In this document: one piece after another, positions 1 to 13,900 of the stretch
Position numbering within the stretch: position 1 is the first letter of the stretch
Layout of the letters: each line of letters begins with the position of its first letter
DNA from: Litoditis marina
Taxonomy: Eukaryota > Nematoda > Chromadorea > Rhabditida > Rhabditidae
Direction: 5' to 3'
Assembly: GCA_964036275.1 (NCBI GenBank)
Contig: OZ038438.1
Coordinates: forward strand, 16,351,720-16,415,719
Length of the DNA: 64,000 bases
The notes under the pieces: generated by a model
What the model saw: the letters and a program-made list of their open reading frames with translations, nothing else
What the model was told of the DNA's origin: nothing
The model's database searches: none
Position numbers and translations under genes: made by a program

Positions 1-2048
1 CGCTTCGATATCTTGAGGAAAACTATAGAAACAGAGGTATGTGTATATTTTGGTCCTTTTACATTTTATGATTCTTAGAGCGGTTGTATCGTTGTATCAT
101 CTTCCCCTGCCGCAAAGAGTAAACAAAAAAGCAAACTAGTATATGCATTTGTAACAATGTTGCGTACTAATATGTGTGATTCTCATTTGTTTCTATGTAG
201 ATCAACAATAAAATGAAGATGGCAGTCAAAGTTTCATTTAATGGGTAAAAGTGTGGTGTGTACATTGTTTTTCTGTAGTAGCCTGTCTTTTGCAGCCAGC
301 CCCGCCATTCGATGGTTGTACTCTTCTGTACGTCTCGTCCGGAGACACCTATCGTGCATCCAACTGTTATCCAACCGACCAACCCATCGAATATCTGCCC
401 GGCGGCTCCCAATACAAGGCCCGATTCTGCTCCAGATCCAACACGCTCAAGTGCTCACAGATGTCCCCTGCCCTGGGTAGGTCACAACTCGCCCCCCCCC
501 CCTCTCATTAGACTTGATATCAGGATACGCCCATCTTTAACATTACCGCTGGTAATTTGATCCCTCATTGAAATATTCACCACACATTCACCGGCTGTAG
601 ACATTGAGTTTCTTTCAAGTTGATCTCTTTGGTGTGTTATGTGTATGTTATTCGAAGGCTCAACCTTTTTGACATTGAAAACAGTTTCACTTCTTTACAG
701 TACAAGTTTTGATTATGGGCTGTATCATATTGCAATACGGAATAGAATCTTGAATTTATACTCTGTATTATTGATCTGATTTTAATTATAATAGTGTGTT
801 ATTGCAGAAACAACACATATGGCGGGTAGCTGGCGACTCTACATGCTGTTACCGATAGTTGGTCTGGCGTTTGTGGTTCTGCTGATTATCGCCCTGCTGG
901 TCATATGCTGTCGAACCAGGTCGCCGAAGAAAATAATGAAAAAGAGGTACGAATATGACATTTCCCTCAGTTCCCGTCTTCTTTTTATCATTTCAATAGT
1001 CTGGTTGATCGAACGTTTTTTCCATAAACAAAGACAATTGAAAGAGAGCCTGTATTATTGGAAAAACAACTTTATATTAGTATTATTGGAAAAACAACTT
1101 TATGATCAAAGTAATCTAATCTTACTGAATGTGGCAGAAAAGCCTTTTTTCTTAGTTTTGGCTATCTACTAAGTTCGACAACCATGTAAAAATTTAAAAA
1201 AAATCATTAAAAATTTGTTTTAGTTATTGCAGTATTTTTGTACTGTAATATGGTAGTATATTGTGGGGTTACTGAGATTGCATTAGAATATTGTTGGTAT
1301 TGCAGCCCAGTCGCCATTTCCTCCATGCCGGAGGTAGACACGAAGCATACGATAGTGCACGGCAGTCAGGCGGACAGTGGTGTTTTCACCCTCGACTCTG
1401 CCAGATTGAAACCGGTCAATCAGCCGGGTCACACCTACTCCAGGTAACAGGCTCTCTTTCAAGTGTCTTTGTTTCTGGGAAAAGTTGCCATACTAACTCA
1501 GTACATCCATGCTCATTCCTGTAATAGGCGAATAGCTAGAAGTGTACCAAATTAGTCTAAGCAAGAAATATTACGTGTTTCCCAGGCAAATTTTGTTCCT
1601 ACTTGTTGTTCTTTTTATTAAATATGCTCGAAGTTGGAAGGGGCACTGATTCATGTGGAAACTTGGTTAAATTTCGTTAAAATCAATATTGAAGTCACTA
1701 ACTTTTTGTTACTCAGAAAAGTACTCTCAATTTAGTTCTAGCGAGGATACGAATATCGAAAATTGGCCACCCGAGCAGTACGACGTGCATCACGATCCTT
1801 ATCTGAATGAACCAAATACTCTGCATATTTTCCAAGGTGAGACTTTCCACTATATATTTCTTATGTCCTCATCATTGATTGTTTGATCAATTGATATAAC
1901 GTGCTAAAAAATATTTGGCTTTTCTGTTACAACCGGTACAAAATTTGTTTCAGGTGTGATTGAAGATCAGATGGAAGCAAGTAACAACAGTGGCTCAGAT
2001 CATGAGGATGATGATGGTAGACGCGTTATGCGTGAGATTATTGTGTAG
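1..2048 (+). CDS. 3' part of a single-pass membrane protein, unrecognised family
   Basis: The gene runs in from the left edge. Phase-compatible exons are 1-36, 296-476, 808-946, 1306-1443, 1736-1836 and 1954-2048, ending at TAG 2046-2048. The second exon encodes a cysteine-containing segment (DGCTLLYVSSGDTY, later ARFCSRSNTLKCS), probably extracellular. The third exon encodes one strong transmembrane helix (LPIVGLAFVVLLIIALLVI) followed by the basic stop-transfer stretch CCRTRSPKK. The remaining roughly 120 residues form a cytoplasmic tail with an acidic patch (HEDDDGRR). The protein ends in EIIV, which fits a class II PDZ-ligand pattern. The fifth exon has two possible acceptors; only the one before 1736 keeps the frame with the strong donor at 1444. 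The extracellular domains lie outside the window, so the family cannot be named. A role as a cell-surface receptor or adhesion protein is inference from topology only. Confidence 0.72.
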
Positions 2049-5000
2049 GTTCTTTGCGAATACCTCAGCATGGTGCACAATGGAGGGGTCATTAACTATA
2101 ATACCTTCCAAATATCGGCATGTCCAGTTTTATTGCGCCATACTGTTTCCTTTAAAATTCGTCGTACACGAAGCATGAATTTGTTATTACATTTGTCGGG
2201 TGGACTTTATATCTAGTCAAAAGTTATACATAGAGAAGAGAATGACATTATTTGTCAGTATTAGATTGATTGTTTTCATATAGTGGTATTTTCTGCTCAT
2301 TTTTATGAAAAATGATGGAAGCTAAGAAATTTTGATTAAATGTATTTTTTATACTTCATGTCGACAACAGTCGAAATTTATTTCCATGACTTCCAACCTC
2401 TCATGACTCGGTGCATTTGTTGCAATTTTTTGCTCTTTCAATCGATCTCTTTAGATTTGTCTGTTCACTTATACATCACACTTCAATAGTAATATTAACA
2501 TGAGTCTTTACTTTTTTTCATCGTTATTTTGTGCAACGTATAACTGTGCCTTTAATTTCATTGATATTTTGTCATATATTGAGATGTTACTATAAATGTT
2601 ACAACTACAAGTGCGTCTTAGCGTTTTTAAACAATAAACTGAAATTTTGACTCGAAATGAATTTTTCACATTTTCTGGGGGTTTCATCTCTGATCATTGA
2701 GGAAACAAAAGTTGTCTGAGTCAAAATTGAGTCAGATACCGGTACTGATCGATGGTGCTGATTTGCGCGATCAAGTGACCGTGTTTCGAAGCAATTGTGG
2801 GAAAACATCGAAAAGTATGCATCAGTTAGTTGAACAGGGTTCATTTCGTGAGGTCTTTGAACAGCGTGTCGTACACGAGAATGTTTGTAGTTTGTGTTAT
2901 AAGAACTCTGAACCTCTAGAGTTTATACAATTGTATTGTATTGTTCTGAACTTGGGTAACGATTTAACCCTTAGTAATAAGGTGATATTCTTGAATCTAT
3001 TACTCGTTTCATGCGTTGTAGCTGGCCAAACGTCAAAGTGGCCTAAAAGCTCATGTTTCGTGATTGAAACATGTTAGACAAGCTATCTAGGACGTTCGTG
3101 AACAAGTTACTCATGTACCCTGTTTAGAAAAAGTATGAAATATACAATTCCGAAGAAATCATTTTTCAGTCGTGACCCAACTACCTCCCCCCTCACTGGG
3201 AAGTTGTGCCTTCCTTGGAATACAATTAGTTGCTCGTTGACTGAATAGATGGATTCAATTGCGAACATACGGCGAATACACTCTCTATATAGTCTAGAAA
3301 ATCAACAAATAACTAGAACGTCATCGTGAACTTGCCAACGGCTTCCACTCTCTGAACTAGAACCCTACTGCCAAAAAGTACCATTTTTGTGCAGTCCTAG
3401 ATTACTCTGCACAGTTGACAAAGAAGTAATATATCTGTTTTGCAACTGTGCACAGTCGATATTACCGTTTTCTCTGCACTGCCGCTACACTTTCATGGTC
3501 GTTAGTTCGAATGTCACGTCATTGTATACAGTTGAAAAACCAGCATGCCTTGGATCTAACATAGGGACATTTCTGCTATGCACAATGTCTGTTATCGAAC
3601 GAATTCCGTTTCTGGCTACCTTTGCCTATCGAAGCGTGAATGTGTCAGCTAAGAACGCCTTTTAGGCGAGCGGCCCACATTTCAGTAAATTGCCGCGAGC
3701 TGTTGGACACCAACAAGGCAATCGAAATGACTCTATTGATGCTTTCCAGACTGCCAGTAAATAAGATAATTCCGCCTGCATACACCTAACTACTAGATGT
3801 ATACTGTGTACGCTAATTTACGTTGTAGCAGATATTCCTCTCTTCTTTTCGCTAGATCGGTTTTCGAAGTTTACCTTTCAAGCAGCGGAAATCCGCCAGT
3901 TCAGTAACTTTAACTTTAAAGAAGAACGATATTGTGGACTAATCTCGTGTCAACGGTCCTTTAAACTGCTATTGAAAATTGTATTGCAGTTTAAAGGATT
4001 GAACCGTTGCGATTGGACCACATAATTGTCCTTCTTTAACTCCAATTTGTTTCAGAAATTCAATTCAAGCGTGTCTAATGTCTATGAATCTCCAACTGAA
4101 ATACAGTTGGGATCCAACATTCAATTGTTTGGGTGGAAAATCAAAGTTTGAAAACGCAAGTTCATCTGTTTTCGGAGAGGTCTGCGACACCTTCAACGCA
4201 ATCTTTATAAGCATTCTTAGACTACTTCAGGAAGTAGTCCAACCGAATAATATTGCGAGGGAACGCCAGTCACTAAGCTCAGATCAAGGACCCGCTCGCA
4301 TCGAAGTGGCGAAAGGACAGCGTGAGAAAAAGGCCTACTAGAAACAACCCTAGAGAGTTAGGCTGGTTCTTACAAACACATTGTTTTGTGAGCTTGTTTT
4401 AACTGTCCAGGTCTGCTCCAAATTGAATGATATTCCTCGTTTTCGTTTTTAATCATCTTTTGCAACGGGGCAACTGCTTGACAGGCAGCTGTCAACATTC
4501 CACACATTACCTCCTTCTCGTTTCCATAGGTTATCAGGAATTCGATGGTTCCAATTGATTTCCCCCAACCACTCTTGCTCCCCTGAAACCTTTCTTTTCT
4601 AAACGCAGTTGATCTATTCATCAAGATAATCTCAGTTCCCTCTAGCTACTCTTTTTCTACTCTTCGCAGTTCGCACTACCACCGTCCAGTTAGAAGAAAA
4701 GGGCACAAAGAGAGTTAGTACGTGAAACACAATACAACCCAGATTTATCCAGGATAGCTTTGTTTACTACTCGTGGTTCGTTCGTGCATGTGTGACGCCA
4801 AAACAGTTGTTGTTCTGTTCTTACATTATAACACTCTTTCATGTAACTCGCTCTCGTGTTTCAACGTAGATTGACCTAGACAATACAAAACATAGCAAAT
4901 CGAATAGTTGTTTAAGCACTTCATGTTTTCACCAACAATACGTTAATTCAAACATGGATGTACATGTTGACTGCCGTTATCTTGTGTTATCCCAGGCAAC

Positions 5001-7906
5001 CTGCTTTCCATTATACTCAATTCGCTTCTTTCAACAAGGAACCATTTGGTTTTCCAACCAGAAAAACATAAAACACTAGTAGCATCGGTTGATTTGTTCA
5101 CAGTTTTCCAGTCATCATCATGTTCTGTCCAATTCATCTTCTCTCCTCGCATAATCTAGGTTTCGGGCCACCTCATATCAATTATTCCTCAATGAGTTCA
5201 AGAGTATTCGCAGCTCTCAATTATTCCACGCTATCAGAAGGTTCTTCTCGGAAGTAAATGCATTATTATGATCTTGTTCGAGTCAATTTTTTGTTAAATT
5301 GTAGAATGTAAACGTTTTTTTTTCAATTCGGAATTCCTTTAACACACAGAGATGTCGAGGATATTTACGTCAAACATAATGAAACAGTCGCACACTTCAT
5401 GTAACGGTTGTTTAGACTGGTTCAGAAATCAATCAAATAGAGGAGTGAACCGAAACACATCTGAGCTATTGTACAGTTATATTTCTATTATCTTGCATTG
5501 TGTTTCACCGATTTCATGTTGTTCAATTGACATGCCTCTTTCTGATCGCTCAAATTTCCATACCGTTAAAGTTTCGATTCCACTCAAAAAGTTCAATTTC
5601 GGTAAATGTAATGAGTTCACACGCGCACAACCAGAGATTTACCTATCATAATGCAGTCGCTATTGTTATGATGAAAACAACGAAAATTACGAACCACTTT
5701 CAATGTGCGGCATTCGAACCGTTCCTAACATACGAAATCGCGTATTATTTTCATCTTCTCTCAGATTGATCGTTGAATCCGTAGTCTGAAACGAATAGCT
5801 GACTTTCTGCCCTGCTAGTTACACACTGGATGAGTTTCGTGTAACAAGTAGCTGCATATCGGTCGGGGCTAACAATTCGAGTTGCGTCAGCCCTGCCGGC
5901 TGGATAGAAAAACGAGAGCTGTCTGCTTTGCCACTCGAAGCCGCCTTGGTTTACCCGACTCGCTGTTCAAACTCAGCTGTCACAATTATCCTATCATTAC
6001 TGCAACTATTTCCACGCCAAAAATGTCCACATAAATCGGATTAGTAAGTGAGATTGGAGAAAATACGTTGTTTACTGCGCTGTTCTGTGTTTAGACATCT
6101 TTTCTTCACTCGCATTATCCGTTTAATCTGTAGTTCACATCTGAACACATGAATTTACATACAACACTGTTCGAGAAAACAGAAATATCACTCAAACAAT
6201 ATTGACGAAGTGAATTGAAGGGATAAGCATCCGTTGAAAGTTACGCAAAAATGTATCTGATAACTTATTGCTGATTGTCGAAAAAAACGCAAAACACCCA
6301 AGCTTTATATTCTGAAAAAAAGAAGAAATGCCATCATGGTATACTGTAAATCCTATTCTATGATGTGTACAATAATATACGTTTCGCCAAAGAAGTGGCA
6401 CGCAGTTTCGCTGCCCCCACGAAAAATGCCTCTTTCGTAAAAAAATCAAGGCAAAATTCAGGTTCAGATTGTAACAATTTCAATGACACACGTTGGGATT
6501 AGTTTTGGTTTGAGCGCGTGTGAACGACAATTTATCATTCTTCCTGTCAATTTGTCTTTGAGTTGCCAGTGTTTATGATAATGTGGTTTCATTTTCTAGA
6601 CGAAACACGAGCTAGTATGATTATTGCTGTAGGATAATTTCGGTGCTATCACCGTCTTTCTATTCTCATTTTGTCACTGACATATAATCTGACTACTATT
6701 CTTACCACCCAGTCTCAAATGTTCGTGACGTTTTTGCGCTCGGATGTGTCTACAGCATCTAGTAACAAGGCCAATTAGGAAGTGCTTGGTTCAGATTACA
6801 GCAAGTTTCTCATCTTGCACGTATCACACTTTATTTGATCTTCACGAATGCGATAACTCATTTTCTTCTACGCTATGATAAAGTAGTGGTTTCCGTAGAC
6901 CAGAAAATGTAACCACGCCAGAAAGAGCCTAGAGTATAGATAGTTATCCACAAAGGTCAACATTTACTCAAGTTAAATATATTCGTGCCTTGATTTTTCG
7001 AATTTGGGATGTTATAGTTATAAGTCAAGATGATATGAAAATTGTCGTAAATAAACATAATGAAAGTGGAATAAACTAAACATTAAGAAAACCGAATGTG
7101 TGGTCATTTGCTGAGGATTCTCGGGTGCGTTCAACGTTGGTAGACTTGCTTTGTGCTTTCGAAACGGGTTCGACAAAAATCGTATTTTACCTGGTACTTG
7201 GATGTGGATGAGCACTCCAGGCTACGGGTGGGTCTAATGTGTGTTTTTGGATATCTCATTTACGGAAACATTCTATCGAGTAAAAATACTTGAAAGTATG
7301 TGTTACCAATTGGCAGACGGCCACAATCTGCATATTTCCGCTCTGAGATGGTACACACACCTCTTTGTCTCCCTTTTACCCTACTGAACAAATCAAGAAC
7401 TTATTGAAAGTTGTGAAGAGAACGGATGGATTGCACCTGCCGGATTAGTATGTTAATTGTCTGCCAAAGTTGTTGGAACAAGAAGCTGGTGTATACTTCG
7501 AGATGATCGTTTCCTGGGCAACTCCCCTGACACCTCGCATTTGCATTAGTTCATAGAATATTGTAGGAGTTATCTCCAGACGTACGCGACCCCAATCAGC
7601 ATATATATTATTTCCACATTGCCTCAGGTTAAGTTTGTTATCAACAGCTGAACTATCAAATGTTTCTTTTTGTCAAATGCCATCATTCTGACTGCTTTTT
7701 ATAGCTTGTTCTTCGCAGCACATACTTATCTCCTATAGTACTGAATACTGTCATTCTCTAACAACATATCACGAGACAGTTCTATACCCTATTTCATTCT
7801 AGAATGCATATTTTTAATGATGAATTTTTAATGTGTAAAATCATGGTATATATCTACTTTTATGAACTTCTTGTTGTATTTTGGAAAAAAAACTGAGGTT
7901 GTTCAG
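2049..7906. other. Intergenic region without a recognisable gene
   Basis: About 5.9 kb of AT-rich sequence between the membrane-protein gene and the RIIa/IQ gene. Open frames are short and show no family resemblance or phase-linked splice sites. The only clear structure is the palindromic element at 3916-4039. The 5' untranslated exon and promoter of the next gene probably lie in the last part. The acceptor just before its ATG at 7907 implies an upstream non-coding exon, which I could not locate. Confidence 0.6.
3916..4039. repeat. 124-bp imperfect palindrome (MITE-like hairpin)
   Basis: The two halves are inverted copies. The left arm begins TTAAAGAAGAACGATATTGT and the right arm ends with the complement of TTAAAGAAGGACAATTATGT. 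The inner arms CCTTTAAACTGC and GCAGTTTAAAGG flank a short AT-rich loop near 3975. Arms of about 55 bp starting with TTAA suggest a small non-autonomous DNA transposon, but no separate target-site duplication is visible. Confidence 0.6.
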
Positions 7907-10900
7907 ATGGATTGTCGTAGCAGATACGAAGTTCCGGAAGGGCTTCGGCCGCTGTTAGAAGCTCTTGCCCGAGAAACTCTGCGAGCTCAGCCAAATGACA
8001 TCATCCGCTTCGCTCATTTATTCTTCCAAGAACTTCAAAGTCAGAGAAAAAGTAAGTACAAAAGAGTTGCTTTTTGACTTTGTCTCAATATGACACAAAT
8101 GTATTGATAACACTCAATAGCTTTGATTTATGCAGGACCGCAACGAATGTCGAGGATTACAATGTAAGCTAGTCTTCTATGTGACTAATGGAAACAAGAT
8201 GTGTGTGGTTGTTTGTCCATGCCCTTGTTATCTCTGACGTCCAACTTTTTATACATTCACATTCTTGAGCTCAATGAAAGTTCTGTCACAATAGTTTATA
8301 TAACAAAGTATACTTTACAGGAACGATAAAAACGTTTCGTGCAGATGCCATTCTTATTTTATGTTTTCGAGATGAACTGAGTTTCTTTCGTTCACTCCAT
8401 AAGAGAGTTCCAGATAAATTAAGCACATTCTCACTTGCACTAAGTGCCGCAAGTTCTCAAAAACTGCTTCGAACCAATAGCCTTACAATTTAGGGGTCGC
8501 TGAATATGACCGACAAGATCGATATGTGTTGCGCTGTTCAAGTTGTAATGAAAACTTTTGCGGTCTATCATTTCGCACACATCCAGTATTTCAGGTAATC
8601 CCAACACGGACATAATTCGCGACCCTATTTCGTACGAAATGTTCAGAACCGATCTACAGCGAAAAGTGAGGCAAATTTGGTTCTACATGAAACTGTGTAA
8701 CTGTGTTCTTCATATATACTATAATGGTCGCCAACAGAAAGACGGAAGACTACTGTATATCTCAATTTCCGCTGTATATAGACACATGTCTTTGATTCCT
8801 AAGTTTGTCAATGTTGCGCTCTTGTAGCGCAGTGGTTAGTACTTATTATTTTTCTCGCAGGTTCCTCTGAAACTATGTGTCTACCAGATTTGCGACCAAA
8901 GTTGAAAAATCTGGTAAATTTGCAACCATGTCCGATTTGTCTAGCAAATTTGCAACCACACCGAGAATGCGCCTGCGCTGGGTTACCTGGCGCACTCAAT
9001 TCACTAGCGCAAGCCTTGTTTTTGAAGACGCCGCACTTTTCAAAAATTTAAGTCAGTTATGTTTATTATTGTTTTATTGTGTCATATCATGTAGTTTTCT
9101 CTCATAATTTGAACTACAATGTTGTATTGGGGTCGGGCAATCTTTTATAGTGATTGAGTTGTCCCTTTATTTGGAGTTGAAAAAATGCGTTTGTTATTTA
9201 CGTTTTACATAAATTTGAAATTAAAGTGGTTAATGAAAATATCAAAAAGGTTTTCCGATTGTATATGGTGCACATAGTTGAAATTTTCGAATAAGCATCC
9301 AGATTTTACTATTACTTCTTTTTTTTCTATAAACGTTTTGCCTTTCTCAAAAATAGTCAAACTATAAAAAGTTTGCACAGAACCTTCACTTTGTTATGGT
9401 TCAAACGAACGACATTTTGTAATGAGCTGGTTTTCTCTATAACTTGATGTGTTTCATCTCTGGCTCTCTGTGATTTTTCATGTCTGTCGTTTTCCCGATT
9501 GTTTCCCGTTACAGTCATGCCGTACTTTTACAGTTACGCAAGACCAATTCTGTCGAGTGTCAGGAGGTTCCGCCCTGAAGCTGCTCATTCATAATCTGTC
9601 TGGTATCCACAAGGCCTTCATTCCCTCCTAACAGGACTAGGTTGGTACTAATTTCTAGTATATTTCCTCACAGAAGGATTGCTCGAATAAAAAATAGAAA
9701 TGGCTCGTTGAGCCAAAACTGGTTGCTAACATGCGCGTTCCAAACAGTAGTATGCTCTAGCCTGAATGTTGAAAACAACCAGTTCGAGTTCGATTGTCTT
9801 TTGAATTCATAAATTATCATAGTTCTCAGTGAATATTCTGACCTATGGATAGATTGTTGTCCAGTTACTCAAAAGGGCGCTTCCCATACAGGAACAGGAA
9901 TCAAAAAACCTAAGACGGTGTAGTAGTGCTCTCATCTATATTTCTTAGGAATTAGTCGTTTACTGTGATGTGTGCTGATCATGTTCTGACAACCATCCAA
10001 TACGGTCTGACTATTAGACGAAAAGTAATCCGTTATATGATTGAAACACGTTAAAATTAAAGGTTTTGCTCCAAAAGTAGACCAATTTACTAGTTTTCAA
10101 CGAAATAGTAGCCCGTTTTTCGACTTTGTCTGATTATTCGGACAACTTAATTGGGGTGTACTGACAACTGAGACTACGTTATTTCATTGTGACGTATGCC
10201 TATTAATTCCAGGCAAATAGACTGGTGAGATTTTCTTGTTAATGTGCTTTTTCAACATTGAATTCTTACGTTTTGCAGTGGCAGAAGTGATCTCACTGCA
10301 TCATACGGCATCATTGGCAGCCGAGCGTCAGATGGCTACGTCAACAAAAAACGAGACGGCTGGATGAGAAGAGAGAGGTTTGTTCGCTATTCACATTGTC
10401 AGACTATAGCAATCATACATCAGTAAAGTAAGAATTTAAAAAAAAAACTACTCCGGAAATGTAGTGAGCCGGAAAGAAGAAATTTTGAATTCAGTTTAAC
10501 AGTTTCATTGAAGTTTTGCTGACGATTCGCACTAGCTTTGGTCCTTGGGTGATAAGCAAGTTATAAATGACAGTTTTACCATAGATAAAACACTCCCGTC
10601 AAAATGACGCTGACCCATCATATACCGCCATAGACCCCTGCGTGCTTCCTTGTGTCGCAACCCCCCAAAACGGCGACATTCAACTATTTTCCGTGAGGTT
10701 ATGGGTGATTTTTTTTAATGAAATTTGTCAGTTAACAACTCGTGACCACTACTTTAGGATTTGTTCGCGACTCCCCCTTTTATAAAGGACCTTGGCGGTG
10801 TATGTGACCCATGCTCATTTTCAGTTATTCTCTGGAACTTACGCTTTTTTTAGATGTGCAAACTGTTTAAACGATAGCAATAATCACTTTCGCCGGGGTA

Positions 10901-13900
10901 TCATGCCGTTTTTACCTTAACGGTTTTTTCGTTGAGGTCTCTCGGCTTTTTCGATTATCCAAGATCCAACATTCAATAGACGGGAACGGGATCAGTTCGT
11001 AGTATGAGTCATGAGTATTATCTTTTACCAGTTGCAGATGTATTATCGCAATCCGACTGTTTGAATGTGTGTATTCCTGAATTCCTGTCGTCACACGCGT
11101 CATGCAAAACAAGAAAATAGATCATCCGGCTGGTACTACTTGATTGACAGTAAGTTTTGTATATTTGACTATCTTCAGGTCAACAGGGTGATACTTCGGA
11201 ATGTTCACTCCCTCCGGAAAAATAGCTGGCATGGCCAAATACCTTATATTTATAACAGTAGTAGAAAAGGTTAGGTTTTACCCTACACCAGTTAACTTGA
11301 CCGACTAGCTAAATGAAAAAACGGTCCTCACCTCCACCTTGTGCACTCATATTACCTGAACAACTTGGGGTTTTGATTTTGAACTTTGAACATCAGATTA
11401 CCAGCAGAGCACATACACTAGTAAGGTCCGACTAGTGGACAATAAGTACTCCGTTTTTAGATTGAATCACATGAAAGTTAATGATTTAGCATTAAGATTA
11501 GGCAGATTTTTTAGTTTTCGGCGAAAAATAGCCCGTTCTCTGATTTTGAAGGTCTTATCGTTAATCGCGAAACATCCTAGAGATGGCTGGCTTTTTTCCT
11601 TCAACATAAATATATTGGTTTTCATATCTAAAATCTTTCAATAGTTATGATATTCATTGATCATGAAATTCACTAATACATAGATCACGGGCCAATTACA
11701 CATTCAAACAAAAAGCATCCCTGTTGTAGATAACTGTTAGTTGAAATCAACTACCGGTGACCGTATTCACCAATGTCGCGGAGAGCTAAAAAAAGCTTCC
11801 CGCCTCTTTGAACCCTCCTCACCAGCACACTACGTTCGTGCTCGGTCTTCCCGCGGGAAGGTATGTGAGCTTCCCGACAATAGGTGAAATGCAACCGGGT
11901 TGCGTCAGCATCATTTTGAGAAGTAACATAGTGATACTTAGTAAAAGTGAGCCGAGTGAAAAAGAGTGGGTGAGAAATATGTGTGAGAGTGAAATTAAGT
12001 GTTACTTTCAACGTCCCAGTCAATCAGACAGGTGAATATAGTTAAGGCTCATGTAGACTATACGAGGATTTGAATTTGGCAGTAGGAATGTCATTAAATT
12101 ATGAGGAAAATGTTTAGTTAATTAGAAGCACAGGATACAAGTAAACTCCTGCGTGTTTTTCTGTTTGTAACTGTGTAAATTACAGTTTACCTCGAAGCTG
12201 AGAAGAAGACGAATTATGTGAGGTGCGACTTCAGGATTCTTGCGTCTAGCCTCATATTTTTTCCTCTGATGGAAATTCCCGGACTGAATACTTGTTGGTA
12301 ATTTTCGTGATTAGTGTTGATATTATTAGGTTCAATTGCTTCATTCCTATACATGTGTAAGTCCTTTTTTCTCTTTCATACGTGTCTGTATAGACTAACC
12401 CCGGAGAGAATACAAAACTCACAACTGATCGAAATTTCTTCTCTACATTCTTAAATGAACAGTTTCGTGGCTTAGTATAATATTCTATAACCGAAGGGGA
12501 AAATCGCACGTATGTTTGTTTTGTTCATCAGTCTGGACCTTTATAGACCTTCGAAAAAGGCCAACTTTTTTCCGAGAATAGGTTCGCTTTTGAATAGGTT
12601 CGAAATGAAAATGACCCCTTTCCTGTGCAATTACTTCGTTGTGAAATATATTTTGTATGTACCTCAGGTTTTCAATCGGTAACCTTGATGTTTTGTTGCT
12701 ATAGTGTTTAAGATTCAAGTTTAATCCTTCCTATGCAGAACAATACTAAATAAGAATTATCATTATTACCTGTTCCCTTTCCTACCTTCTGTTAACTGAT
12801 TTTTGTCTTTTTGTGTCTCAGACGAGTTTTGGTTTTAACTACAGCACAATCTAGTCAAATTGCTATGTGTACCGGTTACCATTATCATATATCTTGATCG
12901 TTCTCGTAACTTCTGTTGATATTAGCTTCTTTTTGATCTTTTTTGTGTATTTTTTAGTTAATTATTCATTTTTCGCAATATTCTCAAAAAAATTCTCTAT
13001 GAATACAATTTTTGTTGTTTGTACGCATAAATATGTTGAATTCATGTTTTTAAATGGAATTGGTTTTGAAAAGTGCGACAAGTTTTCTGGTAGATTTCAA
13101 TTTCCGCCGCGTCAATGATTTGCTGGTAGATTTGCGACCTTCCATTTTCTGGTAGATTTGCCAGGAAAAATGATACCAAAACGCAATGTATCAATTTGTC
13201 ATGGTGTTTTGCCTGCAAATCTGGTAGACACATAGTTTCAGAGTCGATTCCGGCATCTCCATACATACCAATAAATGAAAGACAGTGCATCAATTATTTG
13301 TGAAGTATTTCTATTTTATTTTGAAATATGGAGAGTTTATTCTACTTTTCTAGCATTTGGAAGACTTGGAAAACAACTCGCGATGCGCCAGTCCAATGGA
13401 TCAGGCTGCTACCAAGATTCAGGCTATTTTCCGTGGACATTGTGTCAGTTTTTTGTCTTTAGTTCTATAATCAAACAACGTTATTGTTGGATTGGATAAC
13501 CAAATATAGCGTAATCAGAATGCAATCAACATCGAGTTATTGAAAGAAAGGTTCCCGATCTATTAGAAAGGAGTTGGCAAGCATTAAAAACGTGATTTTT
13601 AGGTACGAAGTCATCCGGAGAAATTTGGAGTCGAAAGAGTTATGACACGTACTCAGTCGAGTGAGAAGATGAAAGCACTGAACAACAAGAAAGATCAGAA
13701 GTGAGTATTCAACTTTTTTCACTGAACCATAATTTCAGCGGATTGAGCATCCAGACTGCTCCTTGGATTGTCTTCACAGAAATTTATGAAAGCGGCTTTT
13801 TTCTTTGTTCTAGAACAAAGTGTGGTTTTCCAGTACGGAAAATGTAACGCTTTCCATGGTCAAGTTCACACTTCGTTCTAGGACGAAAACAGAACGCCAC

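Larger units (their letters stand above)
8164..10278. other. Intron of the RIIa/IQ gene carrying repeat fragments
   Basis: A 2.1-kb intron between the 28-nt exon (8136-8163) and the exon at 10279. It holds a tRNA-like A-box fragment at 8816-8870, directly joined to a dispersed repeat (8865-8995) whose inverted relative is at 13040-13243. It also holds one copy (10018-10137) of a divergent repeat seen again at 11434-11550. A possible extra exon starts after the acceptor near 9515 (first residues MPYFYSYARP) but runs to a stop without a donor, so I left it out. Confidence 0.55.

Noticed and set aside
819..1172. Single-exon 117-codon frame containing the transmembrane helix
   Set aside because: Only the first part to 946 is exon; the remainder is AT-rich intron read-through past a clear GTACGA donor.
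2697..3077. Open frame of 126 codons
   Set aside because: It has no family resemblance, low-complexity hydrophobic end, and no splice-phase partners; a frame of this length is expected by chance in several kilobases.
8816..8870. Functional tRNA gene
   Set aside because: Only the A-box half resembles a tRNA; no anticodon or T arm or acceptor pairing can be drawn.
9515..9585. Extra exon of the RIIa/IQ gene after the acceptor near 9515
   Set aside because: Reads MPYFYSYARP in the right phase but meets a stop without a donor, and the 28-nt exon at 8136 joins 10279 in phase without it.
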